DNA from: Auxenochlorella pyrenoidosa
Lineage: Eukaryota > Chlorophyta > Trebouxiophyceae > Chlorellales > Chlorellaceae
Direction of reading: 5' to 3'
Assembly (NCBI GenBank): GCA_001430745.1
Contig: KQ482028.1
Span: 14,901 to 25,167 of the forward strand
Length of the DNA: 10,267 nucleotides
Position numbers and translations under genes: made by a program. This document shows, in pieces, positions 1 through 7,089 of the stretch. Every line of letters begins with the position of its first letter. The stretch's first letter is position 1. The notes under the pieces are model-generated. The model worked only from the letters and a program-made list of their open reading frames with translations. It searched no databases and was not told the DNA's origin.

Positions 1-1
1 G

Positions 2-658
2 CAACCAGCGGGCGCCGCCGCGACCGGCGGCAACTCTGCGCCCCTGGGCGGCGGCAGCGGCGGCAGCGGCAGGGGCGGCCAGCCTCCCAGCAGCCAGCAG
101 GGCCGGCAGCAGCAGGGCCGGCAGCAGGGCCGCGGCGCGCCTGGGCATGGGCCCGCCGCGCCCGCGGCAGGGCAGGCGCAGCCCCATGCTCGGGACCTCA
201 CCTCGCATGAGGAAATGCTGCGGCAGGCGCGGGGGCCGGACAGGGGCCCCCTGGACATTGACGGCTGGGTGCCGCCGACGCTGCCCCAGCCTGCAGCGCC
301 CGCCGCCGCTCTGCAGCAGGGCCAGCAGACGGCGCAGCAGCAGACAGCTGCGCCTCCCGCCGCCCAGCCTGAGCAGAACGAGGGCGCGGAGCCTGGCCTG
401 CTTGGTGGCCTTGTGTCATACAGCGAAGACGAGGAGGACGACGAGGGCGGCGCCGGCAGCGGGAGCAGCAGCCAGGAGGGCGCCCCCGCTGTGGCCGCCC
501 CGCAGGCGGCTGGCCAGGGGGAGGGGGAGCAGCAGCTGGGGCAGCAGCACCCAGCCCCCGCACCTGGGGCCAGCGCCGACTCTGACGACGACGGCAGCAG
601 CAGCGGCGGGTCTGAGGGCGAGGGCGGGCACGCCCCTGTCAGCTTCTTCACCTTCTGA
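2..658 (+). CDS. 3' terminal exon of an unrecognised gene, low-complexity acidic tail (partial)
   Basis: The frame beginning at base 2 is open without a stop to the TGA at 656-658, so this is read as the last coding exon (about 218 codons visible) of a gene that starts left of the window. The visible protein begins with a Gly/Gln/Ser/Arg-rich stretch (residues 1-55) and then a short ordered-looking segment around HEEMLRQARGPDRG and DIDGWVPPTL (about 67-90). An Ala/Gln/Pro-rich linker follows, then the motif GLVSYSEDEEDDE, a Gly/Ser/Gln-rich region, the acidic run DSDDDGSSS and a hydrophobic end in SFFTF. A short LV-S/A-Y motif followed by an acidic cluster near the C-terminus recalls tails of some RNA-processing proteins. 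That is a resemblance only, and no family is assigned. Other frames over the same DNA are open only because of composition. The exon could begin inside the window at an unseen acceptor; none is needed. Confidence 0.6.
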   Translation, partial: QPAGAAATGGNSAPLGGGSGGSGRGGQPPSSQQGRQQQGRQQGRGAPGHGPAAPAAGQAQPHARDLTSHEEMLRQARGPDRGPLDIDGWVPPTLPQPAAPAAALQQGQQTAQQQTAAPPAAQPEQNEGAEPGLLGGLVSYSEDEEDDEGGAGSGSSSQEGAPAVAAPQAAGQGEGEQQLGQQHPAPAPGASADSDDDGSSSGGSEGEGGHAPVSFFTF

Positions 659-1056
659 GCCTCGCTCTCTGTTAGGAGTTCGTCACCCTGACATCAGCTT
701 GCATCAAAGGCATGACTCCACACCCAACTGCTTGACACCCCAGTTTTCAATTCCTGACCCTCCCAGGTGCCCAACTCTGTGCACTATCTCTTTGGACTGT
801 TTAGATTCTCAGACCTCTTCTGGTGCGGTTCTCGCAAGAATGCAACCTCGATTAATGAACAACTGGTGTGGGCCCTCACAGGCACCCTGAGTGTGTCAAC
901 AATGTTGGCAATCACACGTACGAAATAGTAGCGAAACACTGTTCTCGTGCTGGATTCAAATAGGAGAAATGACCGGCAGGCCTACGGCCACGAGCTGCCA
1001 AGCAGGCTTCAAAGGACTGGGGAAGCCGACGGCAGCCGCTGCTGCAGGTGAGCCGC
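659..1056. other. Convergent intergenic region, presumably two facing 3' UTRs
   Basis: The 398 bases lie between the stop of the left plus-strand gene and the stop of the minus-strand GT61 gene. The stretch is clearly lower in GC than the flanking exons, which fits untranslated sequence. No TGTAA, the usual green-algal polyadenylation signal, was found on the plus strand, and no TTACA on the minus-sense reading. No RNA gene or repeat was recognised. The short open frames here have no coding signature. Confidence 0.5.
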
Positions 1057-4000
1057 TCACAGCGGCGATGCGCGGCCCAGCTTGGCGGCGCTTCCGGCCC
1101 CGCTGGAGTTGGAGGCGGCATCCTCGGCGTCGTACGCCGGGTTGAAGGTGGCGCGCAGGCCGGGCGCGAGGGGGCTCGGTGCGGCGGCGGCCGTGCCGGC
1201 ACGGGCCTGCACGTTGGGTGGACATGACAGTGCATGATCAATGAACAAAGCGCAGGCACGCCCAGCCAGCAGGTGTTGGCATTCCCCTTGCGCGGGCCTG
1301 CAAGGACGACGCAGCGGTGCCCGCCCGCCCACCCTGCGGTGCTGGCGGGCGAGGTAGCAGCGGCGCAGGAGCCAGGCCAGCAGGGGCAGCACCACCAGGG
1401 AGCCCAGCACGCACGCCAGGATAATGACCTGCGGGGCGTGGGCAGGTGTGGACAAGGGTGGTGTAGTGGTGTGGTGGTGGGTGGGGGGGGGGGGGTTGGG
1501 GGGCTTGTGTGGTGGGTGGTTTTTTTTTGGGGGGGGGGGGGGCGGGGGAGCCTGTCAGGGGCGCTGTGCAGAGATAGCCCTGGAAGTGACGAGGGACGGC
1601 ATGCAGGGCCAGGGGATGGGGGGAAGCAGACCGGGCGCGCAGCAGGTGGGAGGAGCGATGCCTTAAACCATACACTCTGAGATTGCATGGCACGGCACGC
1701 GGGCGGCTGCGCTCACATAGTCGTCCACCACCTTCTTCTTCTCGGGGTAGACAGAGGGCCCAGGAGAGGGCGGCGGGGTGGCCGCCACCTGCGGCGTTTG
1801 TGGCAGCAGCCTGCTCCTCAACGGCAGCCAGGCGCCTGATGCATTGTGCGCTTGGCTGAGCGTGGCAGGCACAGGGAGGGCTGGCCAGCACAGGACACTC
1901 GGGCGCAGCAGGAGATGCCAGCAGCGCAAAGCACACAGCGGGGCTGCCTACCGGCGGATCCACCACAGTGACTGGCACGGTGTCGAGGTCGACGGGCACG
2001 GCGGGCGGGGAGGGCACATCGACAGGCAGCAGGGCAGGGGGCAGGGCCGGCACCGTGACCGGCGGCAGCTCCACCGGTGCTGCAGCAGCAGGAGGGGGGG
2101 CAAGAACCGTGACGGTGCCTCTCCTTGCCGACCCTGGGGAATCGACAGTCCCGGGTCCAGTGCAGCTGCAGCATGCAGCAGTTCCCGGGCACGCCGCCCA
2201 GCGGGCTCGCTGGGTTTGCGCCCATGCTGGATTGCGGCAACTGGCTATAAGCTGCAGCATGCCAGCACACAAGCCGGCACAGGCTGCGCCAGGCTGTGGC
2301 GCCTCACCGGGCGGCGGGGCCAGCGCCACGACCACTGCCGGTGGGCTGGTCAGCCCCGAGCAGTTGACCAGGGGGCCTGTGCTCATGGCCGCCAGATAGG
2401 GCCCTCTATAAGGGTCGTTGAAGCCGCCAGCCATGGCGCCCTGGGCAGCGCACAGCTCTTCCTGCGACATCTGGCCGGCCGGGCCGGCAGCGCCCTACAG
2501 GAGGGTTGCTTGTGTGGAGGGTGGTAGAGCGGCACTGCCAGATGGCGCCCTTGCTGAAACCATGTGCCTAGCTCAGCTCACGCCACAGCCAACACGGCGT
2601 GCATGGCGGGAACAAATGTTGGGCAACTGCCGCTTGGCAAACCGACCGCCGCCCTGCTGTGCCTCCGCTGCGCACCTGCTCAATCAGGCGGCGACGCTGC
2701 TCCGCAAACACCGGGCTGAGCTTGCTGCAGCAGGGCGCGGTGCACAAGCAGGGTTCTGGCGGTTTGAAGCAACAAACAAAGCGGATGTGTTCTTTGAGGC
2801 GCACCAACTGCTGCTGCTAAATTCGCCCGCCCCGCTCGCTCGCCGCCCGCGCAGCCCGGCCCAGGCTGCCCCGCCCCCACCTGAGCATGGCCACACTGAG
2901 GGCCTGGTCCTCCTGTGCCTTGCGTCGCTCCTCTGCGGTGGCACACTGCAGGGAGCTCCACGCGCCGGGCAGCATGCTGAAGGTGCCTGCCGAGGGAGGC
3001 GGGCCAGAGGGGTGGGCAGCGGCTGGCAGGGAAGAACCCTCGCAGTGCGGCATGCAGGGCATGCCCGGCGATAAGCAGAAGGGATGGTGGCAGAGAGGAG
3101 CGCTAAGCACGCTGGCCCGAAATGAGAGGCGCAACCCAGGAGTGCCTAGCCTCACCAGCCGGGCAGGGCAGGCAAGAGGTGCCGTCTGCTGCCGAGTAGC
3201 TCCCGGGCTGGCAGGTGCGGCAGGCGGCAGCGCCCGGGACGTCCGCAAAGCGGCCGGGGGCGCACGCCTTGCAGGCCGGGCTGCCGGCTGCAAAGGCATA
3301 GCTGCCCAGTGGGCAGACGGTGCAGCGCAGGGCGCCAGAGGCGGCGTCGCGGCTGGCGTAGCTGCCCGGGAAGCAGAACAGCGCGTCCTGGGGTGCCGGG
3401 CTGCCAGTGGCGGAGGGGGGCAGAGCGGCAGCCAGGATGTCCAAGACCTCGTCAACAGGCACCTGCGGGGAGATGGAGGAGCAGGGGGGCAGAGATCCTG
3501 GCGGGAGAGGCCGGGCTGACGTGCACGCCGGCCGGCATGCCAGGACAGATTTCCGCAACAACTTCAGCTGCACGCTGCAATGGGCGTGCATCTCCTCCTG
3601 TGTCTGCACCAGGCCACACAAAATCCACGAGGGGCATCAGGTACTGAAAGTGCCAGCAGGGAGGCAGCGCAGCCTGCCTGCATCTCCTCCTGCATCCAGA
3701 AGGCCTGCGGCACCGGCAGCAGCCAGTAGGGCTGGCCCAGCGCGGCTGCGGTGTGCCAGAACATGAGGGGCGGGTCGGCGAGGAAAAGGAACTCCACCAC
3801 TGCAGGGGTGGGGTGGGGGTGGGGTGGGGTGGGGGTGAGGGTGAGGTCCGGGGCTTTCAGGCGCGTGGCCCGGGTTGGCAAGAGCAGGGAGAAGCGGCAC
3901 GCGGGCGTGACAAGGGGCTGACAGGGCAGGCCCTGCACAGCGGGGTGCCCGAGAAGTGGCAGCTCACTGCAGCACCCGCAGTTTCCCGCTGCCAGGCTTC

Positions 4001-6459
4001 CCCACCTGCTGTGGCCGGCGCCGAGAAGACGATGTGGGAGAGGCCGGCGCCGTGGGGCCCCATCACCAGCCGTGCCCGCTGGAACAGCACAACAGTGTCG
4101 GAGGGGGACAGGTCGCCCTTGAAAACCACCACCTGCTGCCCCGGAAAGGCGCCGCTGATGGCTGCGGGGCAGGCGGGGCAGCAAGGCAGGCGGCAACGCG
4201 TTTGGGTTTCAGCAAGCGGGTCGGTATGGGCAACATAGCGAGGTGATCGGGGCGCCAACAGTGCAGGCGATCTAGCTGTTTCAGATGGTGGTCCTCCCAT
4301 CGCCCACACACAGCGTGGCACCAGCACACTGCAGCTCAGGAGCTCACCTGCCAGCAGGGCCTCCTCGTTTGCAACACGCCGGCTCGGCTCGTCGGCACGA
4401 GACACATAGATGAGCAGGTCACGCTCGGCCTGCACTTGGACAGCCAACAGTCCAGCCAAAGCAGTTGAAAGCAACGAGTGCATTGCGGGTGGTCAACTGT
4501 TGCGCTAGGGCCAGCAGCCCAGCATGGCGAGCGCTTGCCTCTGGCAGCGTCTGCACCCCCAGGCCGGTGCGGACCAGGCCCAGCGCCTCGCGGGGCGGGG
4601 TGATGCGGGGGGTCGGGGTGGGCACCAGCAGACGGTCTGCAGGCAGGGCAGCAGGCGGGCAGGCGAGCAGGCATGATTGGCAGCAGCGCCTTCATCAATG
4701 TAATGTTCAACTGCCAGCACAGGCATAAGCGCTGGCTGGCAGGCCCCTTGCGGCGGGACAGCTGGCAAGCAGGAGCAGCACGGCGGGTACCTGCGCAGTA
4801 CACGAGGGAGGCGTTGTAGGGCACCACCTGGGTGCGGGGGATGCCCAGCAGCTCCAGGTACTGCAGACAGGGTGGTGGTGGTGTGTGTGTGTGTGTGTGG
4901 TGTGGGGTGGTTTGGGGGGCCGGGGCGGCGGGTGTAAGCTCCGACGGGTGGGAGAACCCCACCCCCGCCCAGGCAGCAAACCTCTCCGTCCCCACGCACA
5001 CAGGAGCGGGCTGCGCGCAGCGGCTATGGGGCGTGTGCACGCGCACAGATACGGCAGCACCTGCACGCAGCGCGGTGCACACCCAGGGGCAGCATGCGAT
5101 GCCTGCCTCCCCACCCAGCCGCACGACTTGCCTCGTACTCGTACGGCTGGCCCCAGGTGAGCAGCTTGACATCAGAGGTCAGCAGCCCGCTGGACTGCAG
5201 CAGCGCCACCCTGCGATTTGGCAGCATGGACGACGGCGTGCATCAGCAGCGGCGGCACGCATCAGCCGGGATTGCGTGGCCGGAGCTTGAGTGTGCTGCG
5301 GCTTCGTGACCGGCGGCATGCCGGCCGGAGCGCAGACCACCTCAGAACTGTGCCCCACTGCCTGTCGGGATCCACCCTCCCCCCTATCCATCTGTCTGCG
5401 GCGAACAACTCCTTACATACCGCCGCCCTATCCCCACCTGGGCAGCGCCTCCTCCAAAAAGTGGTAGTACATGGCACCAAAGCGCTGCACCACGGTGGCA
5501 AGCGTGGAGTAGTGCTCGCAGAACGCCGCAGCCTGCAGGGTGGGGGGTGGGTGGGGGTTAAACCTGGGGTGGGGAGGGCAGGTGGGCGGGCAAGTGGGTG
5601 GGTGGGTGGTGTCCGGGCCACACTGTGGGGCGTTGAGCGGGGGAAAGGGGAAGGGACCGGGAGGCGTGAGCATGGGGTTCAGCGAAGCCTGCCCCAGCAG
5701 CAGGGCGGGGGCCTTGTTTCAGCTGGTGTCGGGCTGACAGGTGCCTGGACGGCATGCACCGCCGGAGATAGGTCCGGCTCAAGAAGGCAGGCGCTGCAGA
5801 AGGCCTGCGCGCACCTGGGGCGGCGTGCGCTGCGGCATGGGCGCCAGCGGCGAGGTGCGGTTGAAGTGGAAGTTGGGTGGGTGGAAGACGCGGCCGGCGG
5901 CGTCATACACCAGCCCCGCCTCGCCCTCCACAAAGGCAGAGTGCAGGGTGGCCACGTACTGCGCCAGGACGGGGGGGGGGGGGGGGGGGGGGGAGGCGGG
6001 TGCGCGGCAGACACGGTGGGCAGCACAGCGAGCAACACCCCTGAGCAAAGCACGCACGAGGAGCCTGCGAGAAAGCGGTCGATGCAGACCCGTGTTAACT
6101 CGGTCCCCCGGCCCCCATCTTGCCTGCTCGCTCGTGGCGGTGAACAGGTTCTCCCCTGTGGCAGACACGTCTTGCAGCAGGTTGAGCTGCGGGGCAAAGT
6201 CGTCCAGCAGGAGATGGTCGAGGGTCTTGGGTGACGGCCGGGCAAACGGCTGCTGCGGCGGGCCGACAATGCCGTACTGCCAGCCCTGGGCCGCCGACAT
6301 GTCTGTCACAATCTGCCAGTCCCATGGGGCGCCCAGCTGCTGTGCGGCAGTGATGGAAGGGCCCAGCAGGCAGGCCGCTAGCAGCGCTGCGAGCGCCAGG
6401 GGTGGCGCACGCGGCGGCCAGGGGCGGCGGCGTGCTGGGCCGCCCATCGGTGGCGCCAT
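1057..6459 (-). CDS. GT61 glycosyltransferase fused to ephrin-receptor-like Cys-rich repeats and a C-terminal transmembrane anchor
   Basis: Exons, 5' to 3' on the minus strand: 6459-6124, 5958-5815, 5532-5438, 5210-5132, 4860-4791, 4636-4539, 4429-4348, 4161-4006, 3799-3678, 3462-3156, 2986-2881, 2724-2676, 2470-2308, 2133-1952, 1788-1717, 1428-1333, 1206-1057. They sum to 2307 nt (768 aa plus stop) with every phase agreeing. Residues 10-39 are a basic n-region and hydrophobic core ending TAA-QQ, a signal peptide or anchor. The GT61 domain (about 113-410) carries YYHFLEE (182-188), the split D-RLLVP (242-247), SRADEPSRRVANE (basic segment followed by NE) and MGPHGAGL (335-342), the hallmark HGAGL. 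Residues 424-511 hold ten Cys in CxxC-spaced ephrin-receptor-like (GCC2/GCC3) repeats. A helical linker, a Pro/Val-rich stalk (about 596-680), a TM helix (688-708) and a tail with FNPAYD follow. GT61 enzymes transfer sugars such as xylose, arabinose or GlcNAc in the ER/Golgi; acceptor and donor here are unknown. A longer start at 6522 is possible. Least certain: the 3' end of exon 9. Confidence 0.85.
1207..1716 (-). other. Last two introns flanking the transmembrane exon
   Basis: Intron 16 (1207-1332) and intron 15 (1429-1716) bracket exon 16 (1333-1428), which encodes exactly the transmembrane helix and its basic stop-transfer residues RRCYLARQHRR. Both flanking introns are phase 0. Skipping this 96-nt exon would therefore keep the frame and remove the membrane anchor. 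Donors are TAT|GTGAGC and AGG|GTGGGC; acceptors are CGCAG|GTC and GTGCAG|GCC. The alternative donor two bases upstream within CGCAGGGTGG would break the FNPAYD tail frame, so AGG|GTGGGC was chosen. Confidence 0.7.
1453..1552. repeat. G/GT-rich low-complexity tract with G13, T9 and G14 runs (intron 15)
   Basis: Plus-strand sequence inside intron 15 is almost entirely G and T. It has a run of 13 G at 1483-1495, a run of 9 T at 1520-1528 and a run of 14 G at 1529-1542. Read in the transcript direction it is C/A-rich and lies upstream of the exon 16 acceptor, so part of it can serve as the polypyrimidine tract. Runs of this kind are prone to slippage and sequencing error. Confidence 0.8.
2134..2307 (-). 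other. Intron 13: frame-neutral, stop-free intron
   Basis: The intron is 174 nt (3n), with donor CCCG|GTGAGG and acceptor CCCCAG|GG. The exon 13 reading frame stays open through it into exon 14, so retention would insert 58 residues, notably rich in Cys and Ala, between the linker and the Pro/Val-rich stalk. The splice model is preferred because both signals are good and the inserted sequence looks unlike the flanking stalk, but retention cannot be excluded from sequence. Confidence 0.55.
3587..3692. repeat. 14-bp direct repeat at the exon 9/intron 9 border (TGCATCTCCTCCTG)
   Basis: The 14-mer TGCATCTCCTCCTG occurs at 3679-3692, at the 3' end of exon 9 where it encodes QEEMQ, and again at 3587-3600 inside intron 9, 92 bases away. 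The intronic copy reads QEEMH in the frame continuous with exon 10. This makes the position of the exon 9 donor less certain than the others. Confidence 0.6.
3676..3677 (-). other. Putative GC splice donor of intron 9
   Basis: Exon 9 ends ATGCAG|GCAGGC and exon 10 begins VPVDEVLDIL in phase 0, giving EEMQ-VPVDEV. No GT occurs immediately after the exon. A GT further on (CTTTCA|GTACCT, 11 codons later, also phase 0) is an alternative that would insert AGCAASLLALS. This is the weakest of the four GC calls because position +4 is G rather than A. Confidence 0.45.
3808..3845. repeat. GGGGT-type G-rich tract in intron 8 (potential G-quadruplex)
   Basis: The plus strand carries at least seven G-runs of four or five separated by single T bases, just upstream (in transcript sense) of the exon 9 acceptor CCTGCAG|TGG. 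The transcript carries the C-rich complement, which acts as the polypyrimidine tract. The DNA plus strand could fold as a G-quadruplex. Confidence 0.7.
4537..4538 (-). other. GC splice donor of intron 6
   Basis: Exon 6 ends CCAGAG|GCAAGC and exon 7 begins after GTGCAG at GCCGAGCGTGAC in phase 0, giving VQTLPE-AERDLLIYVSR, as expected for GT61. The next GT downstream (CAACA|GTTGAC) has the wrong phase. GCAAG matches the GC-AG donor consensus. Confidence 0.75.
4871..4919. repeat. GT microsatellite and G-rich tract in intron 4
   Basis: GGT triplets lead into nine GT dinucleotide units (4881-4898), then TGGGG and GGGGGG runs. The tract sits next to the exon 5 acceptor (CTGTCTGCAG|TAC on the minus strand) and is probably length-polymorphic. 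Confidence 0.85.
5130..5131 (-). other. GC splice donor of intron 4
   Basis: Exon 4 ends TACGAG|GCAAGT, a perfect GC-AG donor consensus. Exon 5 begins TACCTGGAGCTG in phase 0, giving QPYEYE-YLELLGIPRTQVV, in keeping with the GT61 fold. No in-phase GT lies at the boundary. Confidence 0.8.
5538..5616. repeat. GGGT/GGTG-rich tract in intron 2
   Basis: A plus-strand tract of repeated GGGTGGG-like units abuts the exon 3 acceptor (CCCTGCAG|GCT on the minus strand). It is C-rich in the transcript and has several possible four-run G-quadruplex groupings on the plus strand. Confidence 0.7.
5971..5993. repeat. Run of 23 consecutive G (C23 in the transcript) in intron 1
   Basis: Twenty-three uninterrupted G bases on the plus strand, followed by A and more G. 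On the minus strand this is C23 ending 12 bases before the exon 2 acceptor TGGCGCAG|TAC, so it occupies the polypyrimidine-tract position. The exact length is likely unreliable. Confidence 0.9.
6122..6123 (-). other. GC splice donor of intron 1
   Basis: Exon 1 ends GAGCAG|GCAAGA in phase 0 and exon 2 starts TACGTGGCCACC, giving FTATSEQ-YVATLHSAFVEG. The nearest downstream GT (ACCGA|GTTAAC) would leave about 9 unrelated codons and the wrong phase. GCAAG matches the GC donor consensus. Confidence 0.75.
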
Positions 6460-7089
6460 GGAGAGCACCCGCGGCGTCAGATCGTTTGTGACAGACGCGA
6501 GCTGCGATGTGGCCGTCTGCAAGTGCGAGGGCCTCTGCCTCGAGGGTTTCGCTGAGCGGGCGGTGCGCCCGGGGACCTCTCTGGCTCCTCTGAGCGTCTA
6601 TTCAATACTACAACCGTCTAACCAGATCATGAAAGCAGACGAGAGCCTCTCCAAGGGCGTGGGCAGATTGTGCAGCGCCGGCCAGGTTGGCCGCAGCATG
6701 AGGCACACTCCCACGAGCTCAGCCTGGCGCAGCGTATTTCGCTCCGATCACGCTTCGGACAGCGTGTGGGAAGCCACAGACTCCCAGTCTGCTCCTGGCG
6801 CTGTGCTGCCGCCACTCCTGCTCTCTGTTGCGCCGGTTCTGTTTTTCAAACGCACTCGATAGCAGTGTAAAGAAATCGGTGTGCACATCACCCGCTTCCC
6901 TTGTGTCGCCAGCAACTTCCCTCTCGGCTCTTCTCGCCTAGTGCTGCTGGACTCACCAACAGCCTCTGAATAACTCTTGAGTATCGGCTAAGCTGTTAGG
7001 AGCGCAGCCTGCTTCACCCCTCTGTCCTTCTTGCTGCCGCCGCTGCTGCCGCCTACCGAGTACACACCAGGACTGCAGGGGCAGCAGCG
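6460..7089. promoter_or_regulatory. Divergent intergenic region, shared promoter and 5' UTRs
   Basis: The 630 bases separate two divergently read starts: the GT61 gene (minus, ATG at 6459 or 6522) and the BCL7-like gene (plus, ATG at 7090). It probably holds both promoters. No TATA box, initiator or known motif was recognised with confidence. The last 60 bases before 7090 contain CTGCCG-type repeats typical of a 5' UTR here. The frame from 6522 adds 21 codons upstream of the signal sequence. The 6459 ATG is preferred because it places the Arg-rich n-region and hydrophobic core right at the N-terminus. Confidence 0.5.

Noticed and set aside
1453..1552. Transposon or telomere-like G-rich repeat
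   Set aside because: There is no regular repeat unit, terminal inverted repeat or target duplication. It is better explained as intronic low-complexity sequence.
1238..2470. 410-codon continuous open frame on the minus strand
   Set aside because: It fuses exons 13 and 14 with intron sequence and leaves the coding frame before exon 15. The spliced model joins the Pro-rich stalk, TM helix and FNPAYD tail in phase, whereas the long frame ends in non-conserved, composition-driven sequence.
3607..3643. Possible extra minus-strand exon reading YLMPLVDFVWPG after a TTTCAG acceptor
   Set aside because: The intron separating it from exon 9 would be only 34 bases, and its inclusion interrupts the continuity EEMQ-VPVDEVLDIL expected at the end of a GT61 domain. 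Kept only as a remote alternative.
5218..6234. 338-codon plus-strand open frame
   Set aside because: It is antisense to GT61 exons 1-3 and runs through G-homopolymers. The protein is Gly/Arg-rich with no recognisable motif, as expected from high-GC antisense.
6460..6522. Upstream ATG adding 21 residues to the GT61 protein
   Set aside because: The added residues are polar and would place the signal sequence internally. The ATG at 6459 gives a conventional basic n-region plus hydrophobic core. Not fully excluded.
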